The notes beneath the pieces are model-generated. The model saw only the letters and a program-made list of their open reading frames with translations, was not told the DNA's origin and ran no database searches. DNA of 8,151 nucleotides, taken from Phycisphaerales bacterium UBA1926 (GTDB lineage: Bacteria > Planctomycetota > Phycisphaerae > Phycisphaerales > UBA1924). The position numbers and the translations under genes are program-made. Numbering within the stretch: the stretch's first letter is position 1; each line of letters begins with the position of its first letter. This document shows positions 1-5,844 of this stretch, one piece after another. Location of the stretch: NCBI GenBank assembly GCA_002337215.1, contig DDFO01000038.1, positions 93,252-101,402 of the forward strand. The letters are read 5' to 3'.

Positions 1-14
1 GAAACGGAAGACAT
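1..14 (-). CDS. Start of an unidentified minus-strand gene, cut by the window edge
   Basis: On the minus strand an ATG lies at 14-12, preceded by GAGGAG with an 8-base gap, which is the strongest Shine-Dalgarno-like site in this part of the window. Only M-S-S-V and two bases of the next codon are visible, so no function can be assigned. It lies downstream of the membrane-protein gene ending at 132 and on the same strand, so it could be the third gene of that group. The 117-bp gap and the palindromes at 97-117 would also fit a promoter of its own. The call rests on the ribosome-binding site and start codon alone. Confidence 0.4.
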
Positions 15-96
15 TGGTTCGGCTCCTCGTGGTCGACGCGGCGATCGCGTGCAACGGCGTACAACGTACACCTGTGATGCCGAGGCAGGCCGAGAC

Positions 97-117
97 GAAC
101 GGTTCAGAACGCGTTCA
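97..117. promoter_or_regulatory. Tandem GAAC/GTTC palindromes, possible operator
   Basis: Two adjacent inverted repeats are visible: GAACGGTTCA (97-106) and GAACGCGTTCA (107-117). Together they make four alternating half-sites GAAC, GTTC, GAAC, GTTC in 20 bp. They lie 15 bp beyond the stop of the membrane-protein gene and about 80 bp upstream of the start codon at 14. No T-run follows on the minus strand, so a terminator is unlikely; an operator for the gene leaving the left edge is the better guess. The half-site spacing (1 and 2 bases) does not fit the N4 spacing of Gram-positive LexA boxes. Confidence 0.3.
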
Positions 118-131
118 AATTCGGTGAAGAT

Positions 132-500
132 TCAGAGCTTTTCGGCGGGTCGGCGGAGAGCGAGAATCAGCACGATCGCGAGGATCGCGGCCATCGCCAT
201 GAAGATGAGCTGGATGCCGAACGCGGTGCTGAGTGCGAGTTCGCCACGCATCGCGCTGGGGATGATCCTCGCGAGCGGGCCTGCGAGACCGAGCAGGGAA
301 AGCACGAGTGCGGCGACGAGGGCCGGACCGCGTGCGATGGCAGCTGCGAATCCGGCGATCAGAATCAGGACCCCGATGAACGCCGGGATGAGCGAGGTGA
401 TGCTGCTTCTCCCGGTGCCGAGATAGGCTGCGACACCGAGCAGAATCATCGCGATGGCGAAAGAGATCGTGGGTTTGTGCGGTGTATTCATGTGTGCCAT
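132..500 (-). CDS. Small four-helix integral membrane protein, function unknown
   Basis: This 122-residue protein is almost entirely hydrophobic, with four likely membrane helices at about residues 11-28, 36-57, 60-80 and 91-116 and a short basic tail (LRRPAEKL). There is no signal peptide beyond helix 1 and no catalytic motif. The pattern (ILLGVAAYLGTG, then SLIPAFIGVLILIAG) resembles a small uncharacterised membrane family I recall from planctomycetes and relatives; this is a recollection, not a search result. Two in-frame ATGs, at 500 and 491, are possible starts and neither has a clear ribosome-binding site. The longer frame reaching upstream to 662 would overlap the CIA30 gene and has non-membrane, arginine-rich sequence, so it was not used. 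The gene follows the CIA30 gene by 56 bp on the same strand, so co-transcription is plausible. Confidence 0.75.
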   Translation of the reverse strand: MAHMNTPHKPTISFAIAMILLGVAAYLGTGRSSITSLIPAFIGVLILIAGFAAAIARGPALVAALVLSLLGLAGPLARIIPSAMRGELALSTAFGIQLIFMAMAAILAIVLILALRRPAEKL

Positions 501-556
501 GCGGCTGACGGTAGGAGAGTCTGGGGTGTCGATCGAAGGAGATTGCAGAATGAGTT

Positions 557-1591
557 TTAGTCTGCCCGGACTGATTCTTCGAGGCTCATCACGGCGGGAT
601 GGTCGTCCGGCTCGTTGGTGAGCATGCCGAGCGCCGCGTCGATTGCATATCGATAGGCCCATGCGCGATCGGCCTGCGACCCGGCGTCACGGCCCGCGCG
701 GAGACCACTCCTGAGCACGGCAACCGCATCACCCGGAAGTTGTTCAGGGCTTGTGACGATCGAGGTGAGGGCGAGCTCGTAGATGTCGGCGCAGGCTTGC
801 TGGTTCCCGTTGTTGAACTGCGGGACGCCACGCTCGATCCCGAACAAGAGAACGTTGGCGGCCCAGCGGCGGGCGGCAGAATCGTCGGCGGCTTCGTCCC
901 CGGACTCGGCGGGATCGGGAACCGCGGTAGCCGTGCTGGCGACGGCAGGAACATCGCGTTCGGCGTTAGCCCTCATTGCCAGATCCTCGGCCGAGTCGGC
1001 GTAGCTGCCGATCCATTCGATCTCCAGGCGGAACGGCCCGTCTTTCTTGTCGTAGATATAGAACTCTGCGCCGGTCACCGCGTCTGCACGCAGATCGGGA
1101 GCACGCCCCGAGATGTCTTCTCCGAAGAACGTGGGGGTGTAGTCGGCGAAGGGGATGCGGACGGTCTGCCACTCACCCGTCGTCTTAAAGGTGGCCCAGT
1201 ACGAGATGTCGTACGAGCCGAACTTCACGCCGTTGCGGAGACCCGAGATGTACGTCCGGCCATCGCCCTTCACGCGGAACAGGAGGCCGTCCGTGCCCTC
1301 GAGCCCCATGTCGGTGGTGCGAGTTCGGATGGAACTGAAGCCACCCCCGTTGGTATTCGTCGAGCCCTCGAAGACAAGACGGCCGTTCGCGATCGAGAAA
1401 TCGCCGATGCTTCGCCCACCCATGACGTTGTCATTGACGGTGACCCATTTCGACTCGATGTCGGATTCGTCGAAACCGATCAGGATGTTGTCTGGAACCA
1501 GGGCGAGCCGATCGTTGACGGACGTGGCAAGCGATGCAAGGGCGGCCGTGGCGGCCGAAAGGGCGATGCAGATCGGCAGGGCACGCTTCAC
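557..1591 (-). CDS. Secreted CIA30-fold protein with an extra C-terminal domain
   Basis: This 344-residue protein has three parts. A signal peptide spans about 1-24 (MKRALPICIA start, Ala-rich core). A CIA30 domain (named after complex I intermediate-associated protein 30) spans about 35-197, with the family hallmarks VNDNVMGGRS (52-61), NGGGFSSIRT (81-90), a central YWATFKTTGEWQTVRIPF stretch and a final LEIEWIGSY. An acidic, Ala-rich linker (about 198-242) leads to a helical domain at 243-344 that I cannot name; it contains GVPQFNNGNQQACADIYELA (255-274). The start is GTG at 1591, with GGGAG five bases upstream. In bacteria CIA30 domains occur in many contexts and probably fold as a galactose-binding-like beta-sandwich, so an actual role in complex I assembly is not implied. 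The protein is probably periplasmic or extracellular. It is first in a minus-strand group with the membrane protein at 132-500. The CIA30 call is secure; the function is unknown. Confidence 0.88.
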   Translation of the reverse strand: MKRALPICIALSAATAALASLATSVNDRLALVPDNILIGFDESDIESKWVTVNDNVMGGRSIGDFSIANGRLVFEGSTNTNGGGFSSIRTRTTDMGLEGTDGLLFRVKGDGRTYISGLRNGVKFGSYDISYWATFKTTGEWQTVRIPFADYTPTFFGEDISGRAPDLRADAVTGAEFYIYDKKDGPFRLEIEWIGSYADSAEDLAMRANAERDVPAVASTATAVPDPAESGDEAADDSAARRWAANVLLFGIERGVPQFNNGNQQACADIYELALTSIVTSPEQLPGDAVAVLRSGLRAGRDAGSQADRAWAYRYAIDAALGMLTNEPDDHPAVMSLEESVRAD

Positions 1592-1632
1592 GGGGGCTCC
1601 CGTCTGGATGACGGGGGCGAGCCCCGCTCGGT

Positions 1633-1666
1633 TCTTTGGAATCGGTCAAAGAGGCCGACGCGGCCT
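1633..1666. promoter_or_regulatory. Inverted repeats in the divergent CIA30-gene/serS spacer
   Basis: The 146-bp spacer between the two divergent start codons contains two inverted repeats side by side: TCTTTG-N8-CAAAGA (1633-1652) and AGGCC-N5-GGCCT (1652-1666). A GC-rich GGGGC-GA-GCCCC palindrome lies at 1614-1625. These could be operator sites shared by both genes, but none matches an operator I recognise. No convincing -10/-35 pair for the CIA30 gene was found; a TTGACC at 1649-1644 on the minus strand has no AT-rich -10 at the right distance. Confidence 0.25.
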
Positions 1667-1723
1667 GTTGATGCATGCGTAATCGAGGGATCTGCCGGAC
1701 CAGATTCGCACGACGACGCCTCT

Positions 1724-1729
1724 TACACT
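1724..1729 (+). promoter_or_regulatory. Candidate -10 element (TACACT) for serS
   Basis: TACACT matches TATAAT at four of six positions and ends only eight bases before the serS ATG at 1738. Transcription would then begin at or within a base or two of the start codon, giving a leaderless or nearly leaderless mRNA. This fits the absence of any Shine-Dalgarno sequence before serS. No good -35 hexamer lies 16-18 bp upstream. Confidence 0.4.
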
Positions 1730-1737
1730 CCCCTCCC

Positions 1738-3147
1738 ATGATCGACCTCAAAGACCTGCGTGAGAACCCTGACCGATACCGCACCGGTGCCCAGCGGAAG
1801 CAGGTGCCGGTTGACATCGACCGTCTGCTCGAGCTGGACTCCTCGCGGCGTGAGACGCTGTCCGAGCAGGAAACGCTCCGTGCCGAGCAGAACAGGCTTG
1901 CGAAAGAAACGGGCCCCAAGATCGGCCCGCTGATGGGACAGCTCAAGAAAGCCGAGGGTGCGGACAAGGACAGGCTGCAGGCAGAGATCGACGCGATCAA
2001 GGCGGCCCCTGCGGCGCTGAAGGAAAAGATCCAATCGCTCGAAGGGACGCTGAAGGTGAGCGAGGACGAGTTCCGTTCGCTCCTGCTCAGCGTTCCGCTC
2101 CCGCCCGATGAGGACGTCCCTGTGGGCAAGACAGCCGACGACAATGTCGAGCTGCGCCGATGGGCCCCCGCGGGGTGGGATTACGACAAGTCCTTCGAAG
2201 AAAACAAGGGATTCAAGCCCAAGACGCACATCGAACTGTGCGACAGCCTGGGGCTCGTCGATTTCCCGCGCGGCGTCAAGCTCGCGGGGACACGGTCGTA
2301 CGTCCTCACCGGCATGGGCATGCGGCTGCACCAGGCCGTCCTGCGCTACGCCATTGACTACATGTCCGACACCAATGGCTTCACGCCCATGTCTGTCCCG
2401 GTGGTCGTGAAGGAAGAGGCGATGGTCGGCACCGGGTTCTTCCCGGGCGGCCGCGAGCAGGCGTACCACGTCGACGAGGTCTCCCGTGGATCGGGTCACG
2501 ATCTTTTCCTCACCGGCACGGGCGAGGTCGGTCTCATGGGCCTGCATCAGGACGAGATTCTGGATGAGGATGATCTGCCCAAGCAGTACGTCACGGTGTC
2601 GACGTGTTTCCGCCGCGAGGCGGGGGCCGCGGGCAAGGACACGGCGGGCCTGTACCGGATCCACCAGTTCGACAAGGTCGAGCAGGTGGTGATCTGCCCG
2701 TCCGACGAGACGGTGAGCCGGGAGTGGCACCGGAGGATGATTGGTTTTGTCGAGACGTTCCTGCAGAGCCTCGCGCTGCCGTACCGCCTTCTGCAATGCT
2801 GCACCGGCGATCTGGGTGTCAAAAACGCCGATATGATCGACCTGGAGTGCTGGATGCCCGGGAGGGGCGAGCCCGACGCGGACGGGGTGCCCACCGGCGA
2901 GTTCGGCGAGACGCACTCAGCGAGCCGGCTCTACGACTACCAGTGCCGCCGGCTCAACATGCGGTACCGCGCCGGGGGCGAGGGTGGGCAGGGCACCACG
3001 ACCTTCTGTCACTCGCTCAACAACACGGTGGCGGCGAGCCCCCGGATCCTGATCCCGATCCTCGAGAACTATCAGAACGCCGACGGCTCAGTGACGGTCC
3101 CCGAGGTGCTGCGTCCCTACATGAACGGCATCGAGACGATCGGCTGA
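1738..3147 (+). CDS. serS: Seryl-tRNA synthetase
   Basis: This 469-residue cytoplasmic class II enzyme charges tRNA-Ser (and tRNA-Sec) with serine. The N-terminal tRNA-binding helical arm is visible at about 28-115 (Glu/Lys/Leu-rich coiled coil, starting after MIDLKDLRENPDRYR). The catalytic domain follows: the serine-binding loop TGTGEVGLMGLHQDEIL (259-275, with TGE where many bacteria have TAE or TSE), motif 2 with TCFRREAGAAGKDTAGLYR (289-307) and HQFDKVEQV, and motif 3 with HSLNNTVAASPRILIPILEN (425-444), whose Arg436 is the invariant class II arginine. The length is slightly above the usual 420-460. The ATG at 1738 is chosen because MIDLKDLREN is the standard SerRS N-terminus; the frame stays open further upstream, but that part is not SerRS-like. 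No ribosome-binding site is visible. The gene is monocistronic and ends before a strong hairpin. Confidence 0.98.
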   Translation: MIDLKDLRENPDRYRTGAQRKQVPVDIDRLLELDSSRRETLSEQETLRAEQNRLAKETGPKIGPLMGQLKKAEGADKDRLQAEIDAIKAAPAALKEKIQSLEGTLKVSEDEFRSLLLSVPLPPDEDVPVGKTADDNVELRRWAPAGWDYDKSFEENKGFKPKTHIELCDSLGLVDFPRGVKLAGTRSYVLTGMGMRLHQAVLRYAIDYMSDTNGFTPMSVPVVVKEEAMVGTGFFPGGREQAYHVDEVSRGSGHDLFLTGTGEVGLMGLHQDEILDEDDLPKQYVTVSTCFRREAGAAGKDTAGLYRIHQFDKVEQVVICPSDETVSREWHRRMIGFVETFLQSLALPYRLLQCCTGDLGVKNADMIDLECWMPGRGEPDADGVPTGEFGETHSASRLYDYQCRRLNMRYRAGGEGGQGTTTFCHSLNNTVAASPRILIPILENYQNADGSVTVPEVLRPYMNGIETIG

Positions 3148-3165
3148 GCCGGCACCGGCCATGAA

Positions 3166-3192
3166 AAACGCCCCGCGGATCCCGGGGCGTTT
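3166..3192. terminator. Bidirectional intrinsic terminator between convergent genes
   Basis: A perfect 10-bp stem, AAACGCCCCG (3166-3175) with CGGGGCGTTT (3183-3192), closes a 7-base loop. It lies 18 bp after the serS stop and 30 bp after the stop of the convergent minus-strand gene. Read on the minus strand the stem is followed by a T-run (CGTTTTT), the better rho-independent signal; on the plus strand only TTT within the stem follows the GC core. Confidence 0.85.
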
Positions 3193-3222
3193 GGAAGTCT
3201 GGATTTGCTGCGTTCCGTTGGA

Positions 3223-3843
3223 TCAGCGACGACGACGGGTCGCGGTCAACCCGCCCAGGCCGAGCAGCGCGAGGGCGCCGGGAGCCGGGACGAAGTAGAC
3301 ATCGTCCACAAACACCGACTGATCGATGCCGGCACCGAAGCTCTGGATCGCGTAGACGATGCGGGCGGAGTCCGCGCCGACGGGCACGAAGTCGGTCAGC
3401 ATGAACTCTTCCCAATCGCTGCCGACGGTGGGGGCGAGGTTGGGGGTTCGGCTGATCTCAACATCGTTGACCGAATCGCGCCACTCGATGCGAATCTCGG
3501 TGCCACCGGCGACGCCGAGCGACTTGTGCCAACCGCCGAATGTCCACGCGTCGCCAGCGGAGAGGCCGCCGACATCTTGGAACGCGCCGGCGAAGCTGTT
3601 CGCGACGGTGATGCCGAGTTCCATCGACCGGGCGCCGGTGCGGGCCATCGCGGCGCTGGAAAAGGCGACATCCCCGCCCATGAACTGGTCGCCGTCGGCG
3701 CTGAACGAAACCCACGAGCCAGAGGCCGGTGGGAAGTCGCCGAAGATGTCTTCTTCGAAGCTGGCGTTGCCCAGAACACCGGCGGATGCCGCGCAGGACG
3801 CAACAGCGACCGCGATCGAGGCGAATTTGATGCACTCTCTCAT
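3223..3843 (-). CDS. Secreted protein with PEP-CTERM-like (PAP) sorting tail
   Basis: This 206-residue protein has a signal peptide at about 1-22 (MRECIKFASIAVAVASCAAS), a beta-rich central region (25-183) and a tripartite C-terminal tail at 185-206: VPAPGALALLGLGGLTATRRRR when divided into motif, hydrophobic helix and Arg cluster. That is the architecture of PEP-CTERM proteins, which exosortase systems process at the outer face of the inner membrane, but the Glu of PEP is Ala here. The central region begins NASFEEDIFGDFP and ends FVDDVYF, a layout typical of carbohydrate-binding-module-like jelly-roll domains; this is a fold-level guess with no catalytic residues visible. The ATG at 3843 has GGAG eight bases upstream, which decides it over a longer frame reaching 3924. 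It is a single gene, convergent with serS. No exosortase is present in the window. Confidence 0.85.
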   Translation of the reverse strand: MRECIKFASIAVAVASCAASAGVLGNASFEEDIFGDFPPASGSWVSFSADGDQFMGGDVAFSSAAMARTGARSMELGITVANSFAGAFQDVGGLSAGDAWTFGGWHKSLGVAGGTEIRIEWRDSVNDVEISRTPNLAPTVGSDWEEFMLTDFVPVGADSARIVYAIQSFGAGIDQSVFVDDVYFVPAPGALALLGLGGLTATRRRR

Positions 3844-3861
3844 TGTGAACACTCCAATCTG

Positions 3862-3893
3862 GATATATGCAGATCCCGCTGTTTTACTACAGC
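3862..3893 (-). promoter_or_regulatory. Weak promoter and small inverted repeat upstream of the PEP-CTERM-like gene
   Basis: On the minus strand TATATC (3867-3862) is a possible -10, which would give a short leader before the ATG at 3843. No recognisable TTGACA lies 16-18 bp upstream. A short inverted repeat, GCTGT-N6-ACAGC (3878-3893), sits where the -35 would be and could be a regulator site. Confidence 0.3.
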
Positions 3894-3966
3894 GAGCACG
3901 AGAACCGGAACTGGTCAACCACAAGCCTACCGAAATCGGGTGATTCGGTCAAAGTGTTTCAGGCCT

Positions 3967-3994
3967 TTGAGCGATCATGAATCTTGGGTATGCT
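3967..3994 (+). promoter_or_regulatory. Candidate sigma70-type promoter of the propeller gene
   Basis: TTGAGC (3967-3972) and TATGCT (3989-3994) are separated by 16 bp and match the sigma70 consensus at four positions each. Transcription would start near 4001, leaving a leader of roughly 97 bases before the ATG at 4098. That leader contains several short palindromes. Confidence 0.5.
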
Positions 3995-4057
3995 GAATCA
4001 GCCGATCGGTGACCGCTCGGGTCGCCCGGGAATGGGCTGCCATCGCGGTTTCGGCAC

Positions 4058-4079
4058 GCCTGATCGGGGCGGATCAGGT
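4058..4079 (+). promoter_or_regulatory. Hairpin in the leader just before the ribosome-binding site
   Basis: CCTGATC (4059-4065) and GATCAGG (4072-4078) form a perfect 7-bp stem around the loop GGGGCG, and a G-U pair can extend it to 4058-4079. The stem ends about five bases before the AGGGAG ribosome-binding site (4084-4089). Upstream in the same leader are CCGATCGG (4002-4009) and GACC-N5-GGTC (4011-4023). A role in translation control or mRNA stability is possible. No known riboswitch class was recognised. Confidence 0.35.
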
Positions 4080-4097
4080 CGAGAGGGAGATCGGACA

Positions 4098-5768
4098 ATG
4101 TTGGCAAAGCCTATTTGTTTGCAGCGTGTTCGCATCTCCTTGTGCTACTCCGGCGTCCTTGCGGTGATTGGCGGTGCGCCGTTTACTGTGCTTGCCCAGA
4201 CCTTCGTTGATGTCACCGAGGCAGCGGGGATCACCCACGTCCAGGCAACACCCGAACTCGTCGCGGGATTGCCCGGATCGGCGTTCTTTACGGGGGGCGT
4301 CGCGGCGGCCGACTTCGATGGAGACGGTTGGACCGATCTGGTCTTTACCCGTCTCAACGATGCCGACATTCTCTACCGCAACCTCGGCGATGGGACGTTC
4401 GAACCTCTGACGAACGCCGCCGGCTTCGATGTCCCGACCCTCACCAACGGCGTCGCGACCGGTGACATCGACAACGACGGCGACGCCGATCTCTACATGA
4501 CCACCTGCTGGGGCACACGAAACTACCTCTATCTCAATGATGGTGACGGGGTGTTCACCGACGCCGGCACGTCCCGCTCGTCCGCGCTCGCCAACGGCGT
4601 GTTCCGCAACGGGCAAGGCTCGACGTTCGGCGACTTCGACAACGACGGGTATCTCGATCTGATGACCGGCGACTGGGGCAGGCCGGCGCATAGTTGCCAG
4701 TCGCGTCTGTTCCGCAACCGGGGCGCCGTCGAGCCGGGGTGGTTCGATGATGTCACCGGCGCCGCGGGGCTGACCGTTTACCGCGGCACGCTCTCGTACC
4801 GTTTCACGCCCCGGTTTATCGATCTCGACCGCGACGGGCATCAGGACCTCGCGATCGCATCGGACTTCGCGTCGAGTCAGCTCTTCTGGAACGACGGGGA
4901 CGGGACCTTCACCGACGGAACGCTCCCGGCGGGCGTCGGCACCGACTTCAACGGCATGGGCTCGACCTTCGGTGACTACGACGGGGACGGCGATCTCGAT
5001 TGGTTCATTTCCAACATTACGGCCGACCCCGATGCGCCGCCCACCGGGTTCGGCGGGTGGAACCGCCTCTATCGCAACGACGGCGGGCGAACATTCACGG
5101 ATGTCACGCAGGAGGCCGGCGTTCGCGACGCGCGATGGGGGTGGGGCACGGCCTTCTTCGACGCCGACAACGACGGGGATCTCGATCTGATCGCCACCAA
5201 CGGGTACAACGGTGAGGGCTGGGCCGACGATCGAACCGTGCTGTGGCAGAACAATGACGGCGTCTACACGGACATCTCGGAGATCTCGGGGATCACGGAC
5301 CGCCTGCAGGGGCGAGGGCTGATCCACCTCGACTATGACCGAGACGGCGATCTTGACATCGTGATCGTGAACCATATGGCAGCGCCGATCCTGTACCGCA
5401 ACGACGGCGGGAACACCCTCGAGTCGCTGCGAATCGAACTGGTCGGGACCCGATCCAACCGCGATGGCATCGGCGCTTTTATCACGGTGACTCCCGACGT
5501 AACCGACCCCGATCGGCGGCTCGTCTGGGAGGTTGACGGCGGGAGCGGGTTCCTGGGGCAGAGCGAGCGGGTCGCGCACTTTGGGCTCGGCTTCCCGGCA
5601 GAGTTGGGCACCGGACCGAACGCGGGTACAGTCGGACTGATCCGTGTCGAATGGCCGAGCGGTACTGTCCAGCGGCGGCTGTTCGTGGCACGAACCCAGA
5701 CGGTGCAGATCCGAGAGCCCGCGTCCGCGTGGCTCCCCGGCTGGAGACCGAGGCCGCGTGGCGAATGA
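4098..5768 (+). CDS. Secreted CRTAC1-family protein: seven FG-GAP/VCBS repeats plus UnbV/ASPIC domain
   Basis: This 556-residue exported protein has a signal peptide at about 1-34 (cleavage after VLA or VLAQ). It then has seven repeats, each with a calcium-loop motif of DxDxDG type: DFDGDGWTD (72), DIDNDGDAD (123), DFDNDGYLD (179), DLDRDGHQD (242), DYDGDGDLD (293), DADNDGDLD (355) and DYDRDGDLD (412), spaced 51-63 residues. Most are followed by a LYRN-DG-TF strand. Seven units fit a complete seven-bladed, integrin-alpha-like beta-propeller. The C-terminus (about 455-540) matches the UnbV/ASPIC domain: RDGIGAFITVTP, a GGSGFLGQSERVAHFGLG stretch, VEWPSGTVQ. The ATG at 4098 is chosen for AGGGAG eight bases upstream and for the signal peptide; the frame is open back to 3984 but is not protein-like there. 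Members are common secreted proteins in planctomycetes and related phyla and are thought to bind ligands or partners; the substrate is unknown. It is probably monocistronic. Confidence 0.93.
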   Translation: MLAKPICLQRVRISLCYSGVLAVIGGAPFTVLAQTFVDVTEAAGITHVQATPELVAGLPGSAFFTGGVAAADFDGDGWTDLVFTRLNDADILYRNLGDGTFEPLTNAAGFDVPTLTNGVATGDIDNDGDADLYMTTCWGTRNYLYLNDGDGVFTDAGTSRSSALANGVFRNGQGSTFGDFDNDGYLDLMTGDWGRPAHSCQSRLFRNRGAVEPGWFDDVTGAAGLTVYRGTLSYRFTPRFIDLDRDGHQDLAIASDFASSQLFWNDGDGTFTDGTLPAGVGTDFNGMGSTFGDYDGDGDLDWFISNITADPDAPPTGFGGWNRLYRNDGGRTFTDVTQEAGVRDARWGWGTAFFDADNDGDLDLIATNGYNGEGWADDRTVLWQNNDGVYTDISEISGITDRLQGRGLIHLDYDRDGDLDIVIVNHMAAPILYRNDGGNTLESLRIELVGTRSNRDGIGAFITVTPDVTDPDRRLVWEVDGGSGFLGQSERVAHFGLGFPAELGTGPNAGTVGLIRVEWPSGTVQRRLFVARTQTVQIREPASAWLPGWRPRPRGE

Positions 5769-5800
5769 GAACCGTTTCCGAAGCCCCGTTTAATGTGGGG

Positions 5801-5814
5801 TGTCGCATGCGACA
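5801..5814. promoter_or_regulatory. Perfect 14-bp palindrome, candidate operator of ogt
   Basis: TGTCGCATGCGACA reads the same on both strands with no mismatch. It ends 30 bp before the ogt ATG, and its right half supplies the GCGACA hexamer proposed as the ogt -35. A dimeric regulator bound here would cover the promoter. It is too short, and lacks the T-run, to be the terminator of the upstream propeller gene. I do not recognise the sequence as the site of a known regulator. Confidence 0.45.
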
Positions 5815-5838
5815 GAATCGGTGAGGGCCGGGTACAGT
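5809..5838 (+). promoter_or_regulatory. Candidate leaderless promoter of ogt
   Basis: GCGACA (5809-5814) and TACAGT (5833-5838) are separated by 18 bp. Each matches the sigma70 consensus at four positions. TACAGT ends six bases before the ATG at 5845, so transcription would start at or beside the A of the start codon. No Shine-Dalgarno sequence precedes the ATG, which agrees with a leaderless mRNA. Confidence 0.45.
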
Positions 5839-5844
5839 CGCGGC

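Noticed and set aside
97..117. LexA (SOS) box
   Set aside because: The half-sites fit GAAC/GTTC but the spacers are one and two bases, not the four of the Gram-positive-type box.
1..426. Plus-strand open frame from the left edge
   Set aside because: It is antisense to the four-helix membrane protein, Arg/Ser-rich, without a plausible start or family resemblance.
557..1591. Complex I assembly factor
   Set aside because: The domain name comes from the mitochondrial protein. This one has a signal peptide and no nuo genes nearby, so that role is not supported.
1614..1625. GGGGC-GA-GCCCC as a terminator
   Set aside because: It lies upstream of both divergent genes, its loop would be two bases, and no T-run follows.
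599..1741. Long plus-strand open frame opposite the CIA30 gene (about 380 codons)
   Set aside because: The minus strand here encodes a recognisable CIA30 domain with signal peptide. The antisense frame is Gly/Arg/Val-rich without domain features and is open because of the high GC content.
1723..2916. Long minus-strand open frame opposite serS
   Set aside because: serS is unmistakable on the plus strand; the antisense translation is Arg/Leu/His-rich with no motif and no ribosome-binding site.
4074..5579. Minus-strand open frame of about 500 codons opposite the propeller gene
   Set aside because: It mirrors the repeated GAC-GGC-GAC codons of the calcium loops and gives Val/Arg/Glu-rich sequence. 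The plus strand has the signal peptide and seven repeats.
5784..5800. CCCC-N9-GGGG as terminator of the propeller gene
   Set aside because: The stem is only four pairs with a nine-base loop and no T-run; not supportable.
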